Below, in pieces: positions 8,016 to 15,575 of a stretch of 47,355 bases of DNA (the first letter of the stretch is position 1; the number at the start of each line of letters is the position of its first letter). The position numbers and the translations under genes are program-made. Source of the stretch: a virus; the IMG/VR virus record IMGVR_UViG_3300022752_000117, positions 1 to 47,355 of that record; one strand, 5' to 3'. Below the pieces are notes generated by a model. The model had not been told where the DNA came from, did not search any database, and saw only the letters and a list, made by a program, of their open reading frames with translations.

Positions 8016-8591
8016 TTACCAAGCCCTACAACTCCAATAACGAGCTTTCCATTTTGGACCAGGATTGTCACAATTATGTCTAGCTCTAAAATTCTTACGC
8101 CTACTAGGAATGTGTTTTTTGATGCTTAATTTTTTATCACCAAAGTTTACCTTTACTACTTTACCATTTGGTTTACGTACATAAACTTTACTTTTTTTAA
8201 CATCACCTTGAGTTGGCTTACCTAATTCAACATTTTTACCTTGATACTGTGCCTCAGCAGCACCTCCTACTAATTTGCCTTTAGGATAACCTGTAGGTCC
8301 AGGACTACGTAATTGTCCTGCACGGCCTGTTTTATGTTTACCTAGACCAGCAAATGGCCATGAGGTTTCATCTAGCAGTATTTCTTCAAAAAAACTGATC
8401 CCAGTATCCTCTAGAAGAGCTATGCCCATAAGGTCTAATTCAACTAGGATTGCATCCTCCATTACCATAAGGACTTCAGTTTCTATAGCATCTTGATCAT
8501 TGAGGTCAAAATAGAACCCATCTCCAGGACGTATGTCTACATCCTCGGATTCTACTTGTTCAATATATTCTAGTATACTTTTATTAGCCAT
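8016..8591 (-). CDS. Conserved phage protein with RARHxC...YWSCxxW C-terminus (191 aa)
   Basis: It begins MANKSILEYIEQVE and has an acidic N-terminal half with DGFYFDLNDQDAIETEVLMV and a second acidic helix (about 1-85). A Gly-rich linker (KGKLVGGAAEAQYQG, with an A-E-A site) leads to a basic C-terminal domain: KVYVRKPNGKVVKVNFGDKKLS, then FRARHNCDNPG and YWSCRAW. The Arg-His-Cys/Tyr-Trp-Ser-Cys signature recurs, in my memory, in structural or head-maturation proteins of large phages, but the role is not established here. The two Cys and the His could bind metal. A late-promoter-like GATAAATA lies at 8615-8608 and AGGAA stands 6 bases before the ATG, so this is probably the first gene of the 1-8591 operon. 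Confidence 0.65.
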   Translation of the reverse strand: MANKSILEYIEQVESEDVDIRPGDGFYFDLNDQDAIETEVLMVMEDAILVELDLMGIALLEDTGISFFEEILLDETSWPFAGLGKHKTGRAGQLRSPGPTGYPKGKLVGGAAEAQYQGKNVELGKPTQGDVKKSKVYVRKPNGKVVKVNFGDKKLSIKKHIPSRRKNFRARHNCDNPGPKWKARYWSCRAW

Positions 8592-8602
8592 ACAGATTCC
8601 TA

Positions 8603-8624
8603 TGTAATATTTATCGATATTACA
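8603..8624 (-). promoter_or_regulatory. Late-promoter-like GATAAATA inside an 8-bp palindrome
   Basis: Minus-strand GATAAATA occupies 8615-8608, 16 bases before the ATG at 8591. It sits within an inverted repeat TGTAATAT (8603-8610), loop TTATCG, ATATTACA (8617-8624). No U-run follows, so a promoter or protein-binding palindrome is favoured over a terminator. Confidence 0.5.
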
Positions 8625-8644
8625 ACTAACTGTATAGCTATCTT

Positions 8645-9298
8645 CTATGCCTTTACTTTTATTACCTGATCAATTCGTTGTATATTTGAACCCAAAAACA
8701 TTTGTACCATGCTTAATGTTTTAGCGTCTTTTACATAGAAATAACTGTCACCACTACGCCAACCACGTCTAATATGATCACGACAACGCCTAGGCATACG
8801 TATTTTATCATTGCCTGTACACCATTTAAAGAAACTTTCGTTATTGGGAACACGTTGTGTTAGGGTGATTTTAAAGTCATAATCAACACGTTTAAGATAA
8901 ACCTTGTTCTTTTCCAGCACAGAATTGGCATCTTCAGGCATGCTAATGTATTTTACATAACCAAAAAGTTCTTTACTTACTTGTTTGAAATCATCAAACT
9001 TATCTGTGTAAAAGGTTAAGAAAGGACTACTGACCATAAGTTTGTAGTCACTGACCTTTTGAAATGCTTTTACTATATTGTATGCACGGTCCAAGTCACT
9101 AGCAACGCCGTTATAAACCCAACCAGGAAAAGTTTTATTTTCCCTCCAGTGGGAGATTTTTTCTGCGGCGTCCTCAATGTCTCTACCTCTAAAAGTTGTG
9201 GCAAGCTTAGATACGAGAACTATCTTATACCTATACAGGTCCAAAAACAGTTTATTGGTTTTCTTCGTTGGTAATAGTTTCAAGTGGTTCATCTTCAA
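8645..9298 (-). CDS. Conserved phage protein of unknown function (217 aa)
   Basis: The frame opens inside the 3' end of the ClpA-like gene (47-base overlap). The segment KLFLDLYRYKIVLVSKLATTFRG near residue 16 looks like the start of a conserved fold, so the upstream ATG at 9298 or 9292 is kept. The protein is basic, mixed alpha/beta, and ends with CRDHIRRGWRSGDSYFYVKDAKTLSMVQM. I recall similar unnamed proteins in marine T4-like phages. A nucleic-acid-binding role is possible from the Arg-rich C-terminal helix but is only a guess. It is the last gene of the dnaJ-def-clpA operon. Confidence 0.6.
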   Translation of the reverse strand: MKMNHLKLLPTKKTNKLFLDLYRYKIVLVSKLATTFRGRDIEDAAEKISHWRENKTFPGWVYNGVASDLDRAYNIVKAFQKVSDYKLMVSSPFLTFYTDKFDDFKQVSKELFGYVKYISMPEDANSVLEKNKVYLKRVDYDFKITLTQRVPNNESFFKWCTGNDKIRMPRRCRDHIRRGWRSGDSYFYVKDAKTLSMVQMFLGSNIQRIDQVIKVKA

Positions 9299-11519
9299 CT
9301 ACTTTACTTTGTCTTGTGCGTTTAGTCAATGTAATTTGGCTACCATCTAATCCAATAACCAAACTACCTCCATCCTTAAGTTCACCAAATAACATCATAC
9401 GACTTAATGGGCGTTTGATCTCTTTATCAATCACACGCTGTAATGGACGGGCACCCATTTTACTATCAAATCCTTTTTCAATCAAATGATTTATAGCAGC
9501 ATCGTTAATTTTAATGCGAATGCCCTTTTCTGATACTTGTTGTTTAAGCTCGTCAATAAACTTAATAACAATTTTATACATAGTTTCTTTTGTAAGTTTG
9601 CCAAATGTAATAATAGCATCTAACCTATTTCTAAACTCAGGAGCAAAGAATTTCTTAAGATCCTTATCATCATAATCCTTTTCCTGTTTGCCAAAACCAA
9701 TCTGATTCTTCTCAGCATTTTGAGCACCGGCATTGGTAGTGAGAATAAGGATGATATTACGACAGTCTGCTTTCTTACCATTGCTGCCTGTGACAAAGCC
9801 ATTGTCCATCATCTGTAGTAGGATAGTGCTAACATCTGGATGACTCTTTTCAACTTCATCAAATAGTAGTACACAATATGGATTTTCTTGAATCTGTGTA
9901 ATTAATAGCCCAGCGTTTTCTTCGAACCCTACATACCCTGGTGGGCTACCAATTAGTTTACTTACGCTGTGTTTTTCCTGATATTCACTCATATCAAAGC
10001 GTAATAATTTTACACCTAAGTGTTTGGCCAGTATTTTAGCTGTTTCTGTTTTGCCACAACCTGTTGGACCCATAAAAACAAATGACCCAATAGGCTTGTT
10101 CTCAGGTTTAAGACCAGCACGGGCAACAAGAATTTTATCCACTAGTTCAGTCACCGCAGTAGTTTGGCCAAATACTTCACCATTAATTTGTGTTTCTAAA
10201 TTGGCTAAGTTATTGCTTTCAGTTTCAGCAATCTGTTCTTCTGGAAGTTGAATCATTTGACTTAATTCGAATTGAATTTCGTGATCCGTAATAGTGCGTT
10301 CCTGATCTAACTTCAAATTAAATCTACTACAGGCACAGTCAATAAGATCAATAGCCTTATCGGGAAGTTTTTTATCACTCTGATATTTTACACTGAGTTT
10401 CACAGCAGATTGAATAGCTGCCTCTGTAATTTTAACTTTATGAAATTGTTCGTAGTATTTCTTAATACCCTTAAGGATTTGAATAGTTGTTTCGTAGTTA
10501 GGTTCATCAACAGTAATACGTTGGAAACGACGCATTAGAGCACGATCTTTTTCAAAATATTTGCGATATTCTTCCCAAGTCGTACTTGCTACAACCTTAA
10601 TATTACCTTTACTTAAAGCTGGTTTCATCATATTGGCTAAGTCGTTGGCGTTGTTACCGGCACTACCTGCACCATTAATCATATGGGCTTCATCAATAAA
10701 CAGGATAGTTTTGCCCTTAGTTTGTAGACCTTTTAATACAAGTTTAAATCTTTCTTCAAAGTCTCCTCTATACTTGCTACCAGCTAATAGGCTACTAATA
10801 TCTAAATTATATACAGTATAGTCTTTAAGGAAATCTGGAATATGTCCCTTTACAATATTATAGGCTAGTCCTTCAGCAATAGCAGTTTTACCAACTCCTG
10901 GTTCGCCTACCAGCATAACATTATTTTTATTACGACGACCCATGGCCAAGGCAATATTTTCTAGTTCAGTTACACGACCAATAACAGGGTCAATTTTATT
11001 TTTCTTAACTGCTTCGTTTAAATTTGTAGTAAATGCTTTGAGCGCTCTATCAACCTGGATATCATTAGTTTGTTCTTCTTCGTCGTTTTGAATTTCGCTA
11101 TTCAAGTAATCAGCAAATTTACTTTTGTCTATACCTGCCTGTTGTACATAGTAGCTGGCATAGCTACGTTTTTCACTCATTATGCTAATGAATACATCGC
11201 ATAATTCCATAGTTTGACGACCATTAAATAAGGCCTGTGTAAACGCACGGTTGAGTACACGTTCCACAGCCTGCGTTTTCTTTGGCTTATTTACTTCATC
11301 TTTTACTATATCGTTAAGTTTATGCTTGATATAGTGATCCAGATTAGTTCTAATATAACTTGGATCTGCCCCATAACCATTTAATATATTGATGAAATTA
11401 TCATCATTTAACATCGTATAAAGTAAATGTTCTATGGTAAGATATTCGTGCTTTAAATGTTTAGCTAGTTCAATAGCCTGTTCAAAAACTGCTTTAAGAC
11501 TCTCGCTGGGCTCTACCAT
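9252..11519 (-). CDS. clpA: ClpA/ClpC-type AAA+ unfoldase (755 aa)
   Basis: An ATP-driven protein unfoldase that feeds substrates to the ClpP peptidase. The length is nearly that of E. coli ClpA. Order: a Clp N-domain (about 1-145, from [16 protein letters not shown]), first AAA+ domain with Walker A GEPGVGKT near 205 and Walker B LFIDEAH near 276, then a second AAA+ domain with GPTGCGKT near 485 and LLFDEVEKSHPDV. There is no ClpB-type long middle coiled coil. In the second domain the sequence NQIGFGKQ (near 606) occupies the place of the ClpP-binding IGL loop; I-G-F is a known acceptable variant, so the protein could dock on host ClpP. No phage ClpP is seen in the window. The start overlaps the 3' end of def by 26 bases. 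Confidence 0.92.
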   Translation of the reverse strand: MVEPSESLKAVFEQAIELAKHLKHEYLTIEHLLYTMLNDDNFINILNGYGADPSYIRTNLDHYIKHKLNDIVKDEVNKPKKTQAVERVLNRAFTQALFNGRQTMELCDVFISIMSEKRSYASYYVQQAGIDKSKFADYLNSEIQNDEEEQTNDIQVDRALKAFTTNLNEAVKKNKIDPVIGRVTELENIALAMGRRNKNNVMLVGEPGVGKTAIAEGLAYNIVKGHIPDFLKDYTVYNLDISSLLAGSKYRGDFEERFKLVLKGLQTKGKTILFIDEAHMINGAGSAGNNANDLANMMKPALSKGNIKVVASTTWEEYRKYFEKDRALMRRFQRITVDEPNYETTIQILKGIKKYYEQFHKVKITEAAIQSAVKLSVKYQSDKKLPDKAIDLIDCACSRFNLKLDQERTITDHEIQFELSQMIQLPEEQIAETESNNLANLETQINGEVFGQTTAVTELVDKILVARAGLKPENKPIGSFVFMGPTGCGKTETAKILAKHLGVKLLRFDMSEYQEKHSVSKLIGSPPGYVGFEENAGLLITQIQENPYCVLLFDEVEKSHPDVSTILLQMMDNGFVTGSNGKKADCRNIILILTTNAGAQNAEKNQIGFGKQEKDYDDKDLKKFFAPEFRNRLDAIITFGKLTKETMYKIVIKFIDELKQQVSEKGIRIKINDAAINHLIEKGFDSKMGARPLQRVIDKEIKRPLSRMMLFGELKDGGSLVIGLDGSQITLTKRTRQSKVVEDEPLETITNEENQ

Positions 11520-12021
11520 ATTTTGTCCTTAATTTTTTCCATTTACGTTGTGTAAGATTCTGTTTAAGTTTACTTACTCTATCTATAAAACATATTCCAT
11601 TTAAATGATCAAGTTCATGTAAAAAACACTTAGCATCTATATCACTAAGTAATAGTACACAATTATCACCCTTGCTGTCAAGATAATCTACCATAACTGA
11701 CCTTGATCTTTTTACCGGTATTAACATTTTTGGAAAACTTAGGCAACCTTCTATAGCTTCGAATTGTTCGTCGCTAGCGGCTCTAAGTACAGGGTTAAAC
11801 ATAGCAAACGGCCCCATTTCTAAACTTAGATCCTTAGGGAACATGACTAATACTCTAGCTCTAATGCCAACTTGGTTCGCACTTAAACCTATGCCTCTTT
11901 GAGCTATCATAAGTTCTATCATTTCTTTTTCTAACACCATAGGATCCATTACCGGATTTTCAAAATCAAAATCAGGCATTTCTTCTCTTAGTATATCATT
12001 TGGGAAGGTTATCAATTTCAT
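11494..12021 (-). CDS. def: Peptide deformylase (175 aa)
   Basis: Removes the N-formyl group from nascent proteins. All three family motifs are intact: GIGLSANQ (residues 43-50; usual GxGLAAxQ), EGCLS near 90-94 with the metal-binding Cys, and HELDH near 134-138 with the two metal-binding His and the catalytic Glu. Length is normal for a complete enzyme, longer than the trimmed phage forms that lack the C-terminal helix; a basic C-terminal tail ([16 protein letters not shown]) is present. Phage deformylases are known from marine phages, where they are thought to keep newly made proteins processed during infection. It lies between dnaJ and clpA with 26-base overlaps on both sides, implying coupled translation. 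Confidence 0.93.
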   Translation of the reverse strand: MKLITFPNDILREEMPDFDFENPVMDPMVLEKEMIELMIAQRGIGLSANQVGIRARVLVMFPKDLSLEMGPFAMFNPVLRAASDEQFEAIEGCLSFPKMLIPVKRSRSVMVDYLDSKGDNCVLLLSDIDAKCFLHELDHLNGICFIDRVSKLKQNLTQRKWKKLRTKYGRAQRES

Positions 12022-12871
12022 TTTTAATATCTTGTAATTTTTTAATTATATTTTTATTTTTTACAGTTGGAACTTTAAGTTGTATTATTACTACAAAATT
12101 ACCATTTCTGCCACTTCTAATATTTCTAAATCCCATATTATGTATCGCACATTCACTTCCGTGATGTATACCAGGTATAATATGTAAAGGCATTTGTTTA
12201 CCATCTAGAGTTTCAATTTGTTTTGTACACCCAATCATAGCCTCAATCACATCTATTTCAATTATGGTAACTATATCATCTTCTCGTCTTTTAAAATTTG
12301 GATCATCAAAAACTTCAATAGTTACATTAAGATTGCCTCTTGGCACTTGCGGATATGTATCGTCACCCATACCAGCGAAACTAATTGTTTCACCGTGTTT
12401 TATCCCTGGCGGAATATTAATAACCACTGTTTCTTGACGTCCAGATGGAAGACCAAATTTAGCTTCTAAATCTTTACCTATATAGCTATCTAATAATGAA
12501 ATTCTACATTGTATGTTGAGATCAAAATTCCTAGCTCTAGTTGTACCGTGGAAGGATCTACCACGACCAAATTCAAAATGAAATCCTCTGTTTGCTTGGC
12601 CAAATATATCATGGAACATATTATGGACATCTTCGAAACTTCTAAAGTTACTTTCAAAATGATGATGAACATGACTTTGATTTAGTTGTTGATCATATTG
12701 ATGTTTTTTGTTAGCATCACTTAGAGTTTCATATGCTTGGCTTATTTTTTGGAAATGGCTTTCATTGCCGCCCCTATCCGGATGATGTTCCATAGCCAAT
12801 TTTCTATAGGCTGTTTTTATTTCTTGTTGGCTAGCCTGTTGTGGCACGCCTAGTATATCATAATAGTTCAT
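11996..12871 (-). CDS. dnaJ: DnaJ/CbpA-like co-chaperone (291 aa)
   Basis: The J-domain (about 1-65) is complete, with the HPD tripeptide at 30-32 that stimulates Hsp70 ATPase. A short Gly/Phe-rich linker (about 88-110, [14 protein letters not shown]) follows, then the two C-terminal beta domains (about 120-285; signature GxxxGxxI near [11 protein letters not shown] and [10 protein letters not shown]). The Cys-rich zinc-finger domain of full DnaJ is absent, so it is a type II (CbpA-like) protein. It should act with the host DnaK. It heads an overlapping operon with def and clpA. Its ATG forms the last base pair of a 14-bp AT-rich hairpin and has no visible Shine-Dalgarno sequence, suggesting structured translational control. 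Confidence 0.92.
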   Translation of the reverse strand: MNYYDILGVPQQASQQEIKTAYRKLAMEHHPDRGGNESHFQKISQAYETLSDANKKHQYDQQLNQSHVHHHFESNFRSFEDVHNMFHDIFGQANRGFHFEFGRGRSFHGTTRARNFDLNIQCRISLLDSYIGKDLEAKFGLPSGRQETVVINIPPGIKHGETISFAGMGDDTYPQVPRGNLNVTIEVFDDPNFKRREDDIVTIIEIDVIEAMIGCTKQIETLDGKQMPLHIIPGIHHGSECAIHNMGFRNIRSGRNGNFVVIIQLKVPTVKNKNIIKKLQDIKNEIDNLPK

Positions 12872-12907
12872 AAATATTAAAGATGGTTATAGTATCTTTA
12901 ATATTTA
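12871..12907 (-). promoter_or_regulatory. 14-bp hairpin ending on the dnaJ start codon
   Basis: On the minus-strand transcript TAAATATTAAAGAT (12907-12894), a 9-base loop and the exact complement ATCTTTAATATTTA (12884-12871) form a perfect 14-bp stem whose last paired base is the A of the dnaJ ATG. There is no purine-rich ribosome-binding site. It may be a temperature-sensitive translational lock or an AT-rich terminator for the lysis genes; a late-promoter-like GTTAAATA at 12909-12902 overlaps it. Confidence 0.6.
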
Positions 12908-12928
12908 ACATATTAGATTGATAACAAT

Positions 12929-13162
12929 TTAATTTTTTATATCTTTTTTGGCATCTTCAATCTTTGTGCCATCGTGTTTTTTGTGCTTTTTAACTTCTTT
13001 ACATTCTTGTTTAGGTTTGTTGGTTTTTGGATCCATTACTGGCTTACCATCTTTATCCTGTAGGTTAACGCATACTTTACGTGTTTCAGATGTCTTTTCT
13101 TCAGCATAAACTGATGAGAATATTAAACCTACTGCTAATAATATCGTTAGAAAATATTTCAT
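12929..13162 (-). CDS. Small secreted Lys-rich protein (77 aa)
   Basis: A typical Sec signal peptide (MKYFLTILLAVGLIFSSVYA, cleavage likely after Ala-20) is followed by a very polar Lys-rich mature part of about 57 residues. This contains two Cys (KVCVN and KQECKEV) that could form a disulphide in the periplasm. No family is recognised. It follows the holin by 9 bases, at the end of the lysis gene group, so a periplasmic role in lysis or superinfection control is plausible but unproven. Confidence 0.6.
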   Translation of the reverse strand: MKYFLTILLAVGLIFSSVYAEEKTSETRKVCVNLQDKDGKPVMDPKTNKPKQECKEVKKHKKHDGTKIEDAKKDIKN

Positions 13163-13171
13163 AATCTCTCT

Positions 13172-13678
13172 TTAACGTTCTGGCATTGGCGGTTGAACAG
13201 GCATTGGTTTGCCTCGACTGCTATTATTGACTTGTCCCCATTGATCCATTTGCGTAATTGGTGGGGTATTAAATCCAAATGTTGATGTATTAAAATTATT
13301 ATTAGCAAATGGCATAGTCTGTTGAGATGACTGGGGCGGTTGATAGGTTGTTCCAATATTAGTTGGTAATTGGGTACTTCCACCACTAACACCGTTTAAT
13401 TTTTCTTGGGTACGTCCCCATGTTGCTAAACCTAGAACAGCTCCCATGGCAATATGATATAACCCAGCGCCTTGTAGAGTTAATGGTTGCCATTGCATCT
13501 TAACTTCACCACCACCAATCATTTGTACTATAGACCACAGTATAGGGAAGATAACAAAATCAGTTATACAAGTAGCCATATAAGACCACCCCATCATAGG
13601 ACGCCATTTGGTGTTTAACCAATCTTCTTTACGCTTTTCGCTTTCGCTCATCTTGGCGTATTCTGCTGCTGTGGTCAT
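13172..13678 (-). CDS. Holin of the 3TM (GTA_holin_3TM-like) family (168 aa)
   Basis: Holins permeabilise the inner membrane and set lysis time. The sequence NTKWRPMMGWSYMATCITDFVIF, followed by LQGAGLYHIAMGAVLGLATWGRTQEK, matches the pattern I know from the 3-TM holin family first named for gene-transfer-agent release. Hydrophobic segments lie at about 28-52 and 70-88, with the N-terminus charged. The C-terminal 75 residues are a Pro/Gln/Asn-rich low-complexity tail, longer than usual for a holin. It stands in a lysis cassette with endolysin, spanin-like proteins and lipoproteins. Confidence 0.75.
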   Translation of the reverse strand: MTTAAEYAKMSESEKRKEDWLNTKWRPMMGWSYMATCITDFVIFPILWSIVQMIGGGEVKMQWQPLTLQGAGLYHIAMGAVLGLATWGRTQEKLNGVSGGSTQLPTNIGTTYQPPQSSQQTMPFANNNFNTSTFGFNTPPITQMDQWGQVNNSSRGKPMPVQPPMPER

Positions 13679-13708
13679 TATATTATCCTAATAAGCATAA
13701 TTTGTTTA

Positions 13709-14683
13709 CTATTGACAACGACCGCCCGTAAATGTTTGACCTGCTGGACAGGCTACATTATTAGTTGTAGTGGTTGTATTGGTTGTAGTAGTTGTGTTAG
13801 TTGTGCCTGTTAGTTTATCAGAAATATTATTCACAACATCTTTATTAGCATTGACTAACGTAGTGATATTAGTAGTTGCCTGATTACCTAATGCTTGTAG
13901 TGTAGCATTGTTAGAAGTATTAATATTGGTAATAGTAGTTAGGCTGTTGTTAGTAGCAGTATTAACACCTGTAATACCTGCTGTACCTAAAGTAGTTGTA
14001 GCAGTCAAACCTGCTGTACCTACATTAGTAACTGCTGTTAGTCCTGCTTGGGCAGTATTGTTTACACCTGTAATACCTGCTGTACCTACATTAGTAACTG
14101 CTGTGAGTCCTGCACTAGTAGTATCTTTCATAGCATTAAATCCTGCTATGCTAACACCTTGTAGTGCGTTAAATGCTGCTGTGCCTTGCGAACTTATAGC
14201 ATTAAAACCAGCAGTGTTACTGGTGAATCCACTGGCAGCAATATTACTATTAGCAGTATGTCCTGCTGCGTTCATATCTGTAAATGCTTTATTTGTGCTA
14301 ATGGCTATAGCGGCCTGGTTATCACTTTGACGCATGGCCACAGCACTATTTCTTTGTACGGTATAAAGTTGTGTAAATGTTGGTAACAACACACTAGTCC
14401 ATTTAAGAGCAGTGTCCCCGAATGTTTCTGGAGCAGCGACCTGTTGTGGTTGTCTTTGTTGTCCACCTCCCATCTGTATGCTTAATACAGCGGCTACTCT
14501 AGCAGCACTGTCGCCATTTTTAGCGATTTCAGCAAGGGCATTGTATCTTGCTGTCTCTGCCACAGCATGGGCTTGTGCTATTTTTGCCTGTGTTTCAGCA
14601 TAGAGTTGATAGTTACTTGGGCCAGTAGCAGCACAACCTGCTAGGGCTAGTACGGGTACGAGAGCGATTAGTTTAACGTTCAT
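13709..14683 (-). CDS. Repeat-rich phage lipoprotein in the lysis cassette (324 aa)
   Basis: The chosen ATG at 14683 overlaps the upstream stop (ATGA) and gives MNVKLIALVPVLALAGC, a clean lipoprotein signal with lipobox LAGC; the frame could also open at 14698. After the lipidated Cys comes an Ala-rich helical region (about 25-75). A long Ala/Gly/Thr/Asn repeat follows (about 130-280; variants of NVGTAGITGVN and AGFNAxxxxG), then a Thr/Asn run and a C-terminal CPAGQTFTGGRC with two Cys. Two 29-base direct repeats lie at 14010-14038 and 14076-14104. The family is unknown. An outer-membrane-anchored, beta-structured or extended protein acting in lysis or cell-surface change is inferred from position. 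Confidence 0.65.
   Translation of the reverse strand: MNVKLIALVPVLALAGCAATGPSNYQLYAETQAKIAQAHAVAETARYNALAEIAKNGDSAARVAAVLSIQMGGGQQRQPQQVAAPETFGDTALKWTSVLLPTFTQLYTVQRNSAVAMRQSDNQAAIAISTNKAFTDMNAAGHTANSNIAASGFTSNTAGFNAISSQGTAAFNALQGVSIAGFNAMKDTTSAGLTAVTNVGTAGITGVNNTAQAGLTAVTNVGTAGLTATTTLGTAGITGVNTATNNSLTTITNINTSNNATLQALGNQATTNITTLVNANKDVVNNISDKLTGTTNTTTTTNTTTTTNNVACPAGQTFTGGRCQ
14010..14104 (-). repeat. Two 29-bp direct repeats in the lipoprotein gene
   Basis: Identical 29-base blocks begin at 14010 and 14076, offset by 66 bases (22 codons), so loss or gain of a unit keeps the frame. They encode the LTAVTNVGTAG part of the repeat. Confidence 0.8.
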
Positions 14684-14961
14684 TTCTTTTTCTCCCAAAG
14701 ATTTTTTTGTGTTCTATACCATTCATTCCAGCCTTCATTTTTTAGACTACATTGATAGTAAAGAGTATAGTTATCTACTATGGATTTTAACAAGTCTGTT
14801 ATGGCCACTTGATCACCCTCTATTTTTTTCAAATCAGGACAGGACTGTAATAGAGTTTGATCTTTTTGTTCTGGCCATTTTTGTTGAACAGGAATAAACC
14901 TATTAAACATTCCACATCCTGCCAGACTGGATACGAGAAGAACAAATATTAGTTTTTTCAT
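14680..14961 (-). CDS. Small lipoprotein, likely outer-membrane spanin (93 aa)
   Basis: MKKLIFVLLVSSLAGC gives a short signal ending in a lipobox (SLAGC, Cys-16). The mature part (about 78 residues) has PVQQKWPEQ near the start and two Cys (SCPDLKK and YQCSLKN). It is encoded immediately after a transmembrane/coiled-coil protein with the features of an inner-membrane spanin, the usual order of Rz/Rz1 pairs. Outer-membrane spanins link through the periplasm to the inner partner and disrupt the outer membrane at lysis. It is not embedded within the i-spanin gene but overlaps it by 4 bases. The assignment rests on architecture, not on sequence family. Confidence 0.6.
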   Translation of the reverse strand: MKKLIFVLLVSSLAGCGMFNRFIPVQQKWPEQKDQTLLQSCPDLKKIEGDQVAITDLLKSIVDNYTLYYQCSLKNEGWNEWYRTQKNLWEKKK

Positions 14962-15575
14962 TTTTGTTCTCCTGCTTTAAGTTTATTAGTGGATGCTTGA
15001 TTAATTTGATCAATAATAAATTTTGGAACAACTGGACAATCTTTTGAATTTTTGACCAGTTCTTCTATTTGTTGTTCGTACTTGGCTTTTTGTTCTGCGT
15101 TCATAGATTCGTATTTTTTACGTTCTTCATCACCTAAATTCTCAACCACAATCTGTGTTACAGTCTTTGTGCCACCAGGCTGACTTCTAGCAGCCGCTAT
15201 AGCCTGACCAAGTTTATTAGTAAGTTCTTTTTGTTTTTGGTTAGCCTCTTCTAATAAGCGTCTTTTATCTGCATTTTCCTTGGCTAACTTTTCACTGGCT
15301 TCGTCGGCAAGTTTTTCTTTAGCAGCAATCTCTGCTTCAGCCTTTTTAATACGTTCTTCCCAGATATTATTGATTTCAGTGCCACCATACATAAACACAC
15401 TGCCCAATATTACTAAACCACCTATTGGTTTGACCAATGTCATATAAGGACGTAGATGAGGAATATGACTAAAAATACTGGCAAAGAAAAATGCTGCGAA
15501 TCCTACACCCGAACTAACTAACCAAAACCATCCGGGTAAGTTGAGTAAAATACTGGTGATGATCCATTCTATCAT
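14958..15575 (-). CDS. Inner-membrane spanin-like protein with coiled coil (205 aa)
   Basis: Hydrophobic segments lie at about 5-35 (LLNLPGWFWLVSSGVGFAAFFFASIF) and 45-64. A long Ala/Glu/Lys heptad coiled coil (about 70-125) follows, then a conserved-looking VTQIVVENLGDEERKKYESMNAEQKAKYEQQI. This N-terminal membrane anchor plus periplasmic coiled coil is the plan of an inner-membrane spanin, though two membrane segments are unusual and a topology check is needed. It starts with a TAATG overlap from the endolysin and runs with ATGA into the lipoprotein, consistent with a lysis operon in the order endolysin, i-spanin, o-spanin, lipoprotein, holin. Confidence 0.6.
   Translation of the reverse strand: MIEWIITSILLNLPGWFWLVSSGVGFAAFFFASIFSHIPHLRPYMTLVKPIGGLVILGSVFMYGGTEINNIWEERIKKAEAEIAAKEKLADEASEKLAKENADKRRLLEEANQKQKELTNKLGQAIAAARSQPGGTKTVTQIVVENLGDEERKKYESMNAEQKAKYEQQIEELVKNSKDCPVVPKFIIDQINQASTNKLKAGEQK

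Noticed and set aside
8603-8624. Rho-independent terminator between the 8591 and 8645 genes
   Set aside because: The stem is AT-only at both ends with no U-run downstream, and it contains a promoter-like element.
13159-13392. 77-residue minus-strand frame overlapping the holin
   Set aside because: Out of frame with the holin's Pro/Gln-rich tail, no RBS and no recognisable features.
13908-14330. 140-residue plus-strand frame opposite the repeat lipoprotein
   Set aside because: Arises from the repeat structure of the lipoprotein gene, which has a convincing signal peptide and lipobox.
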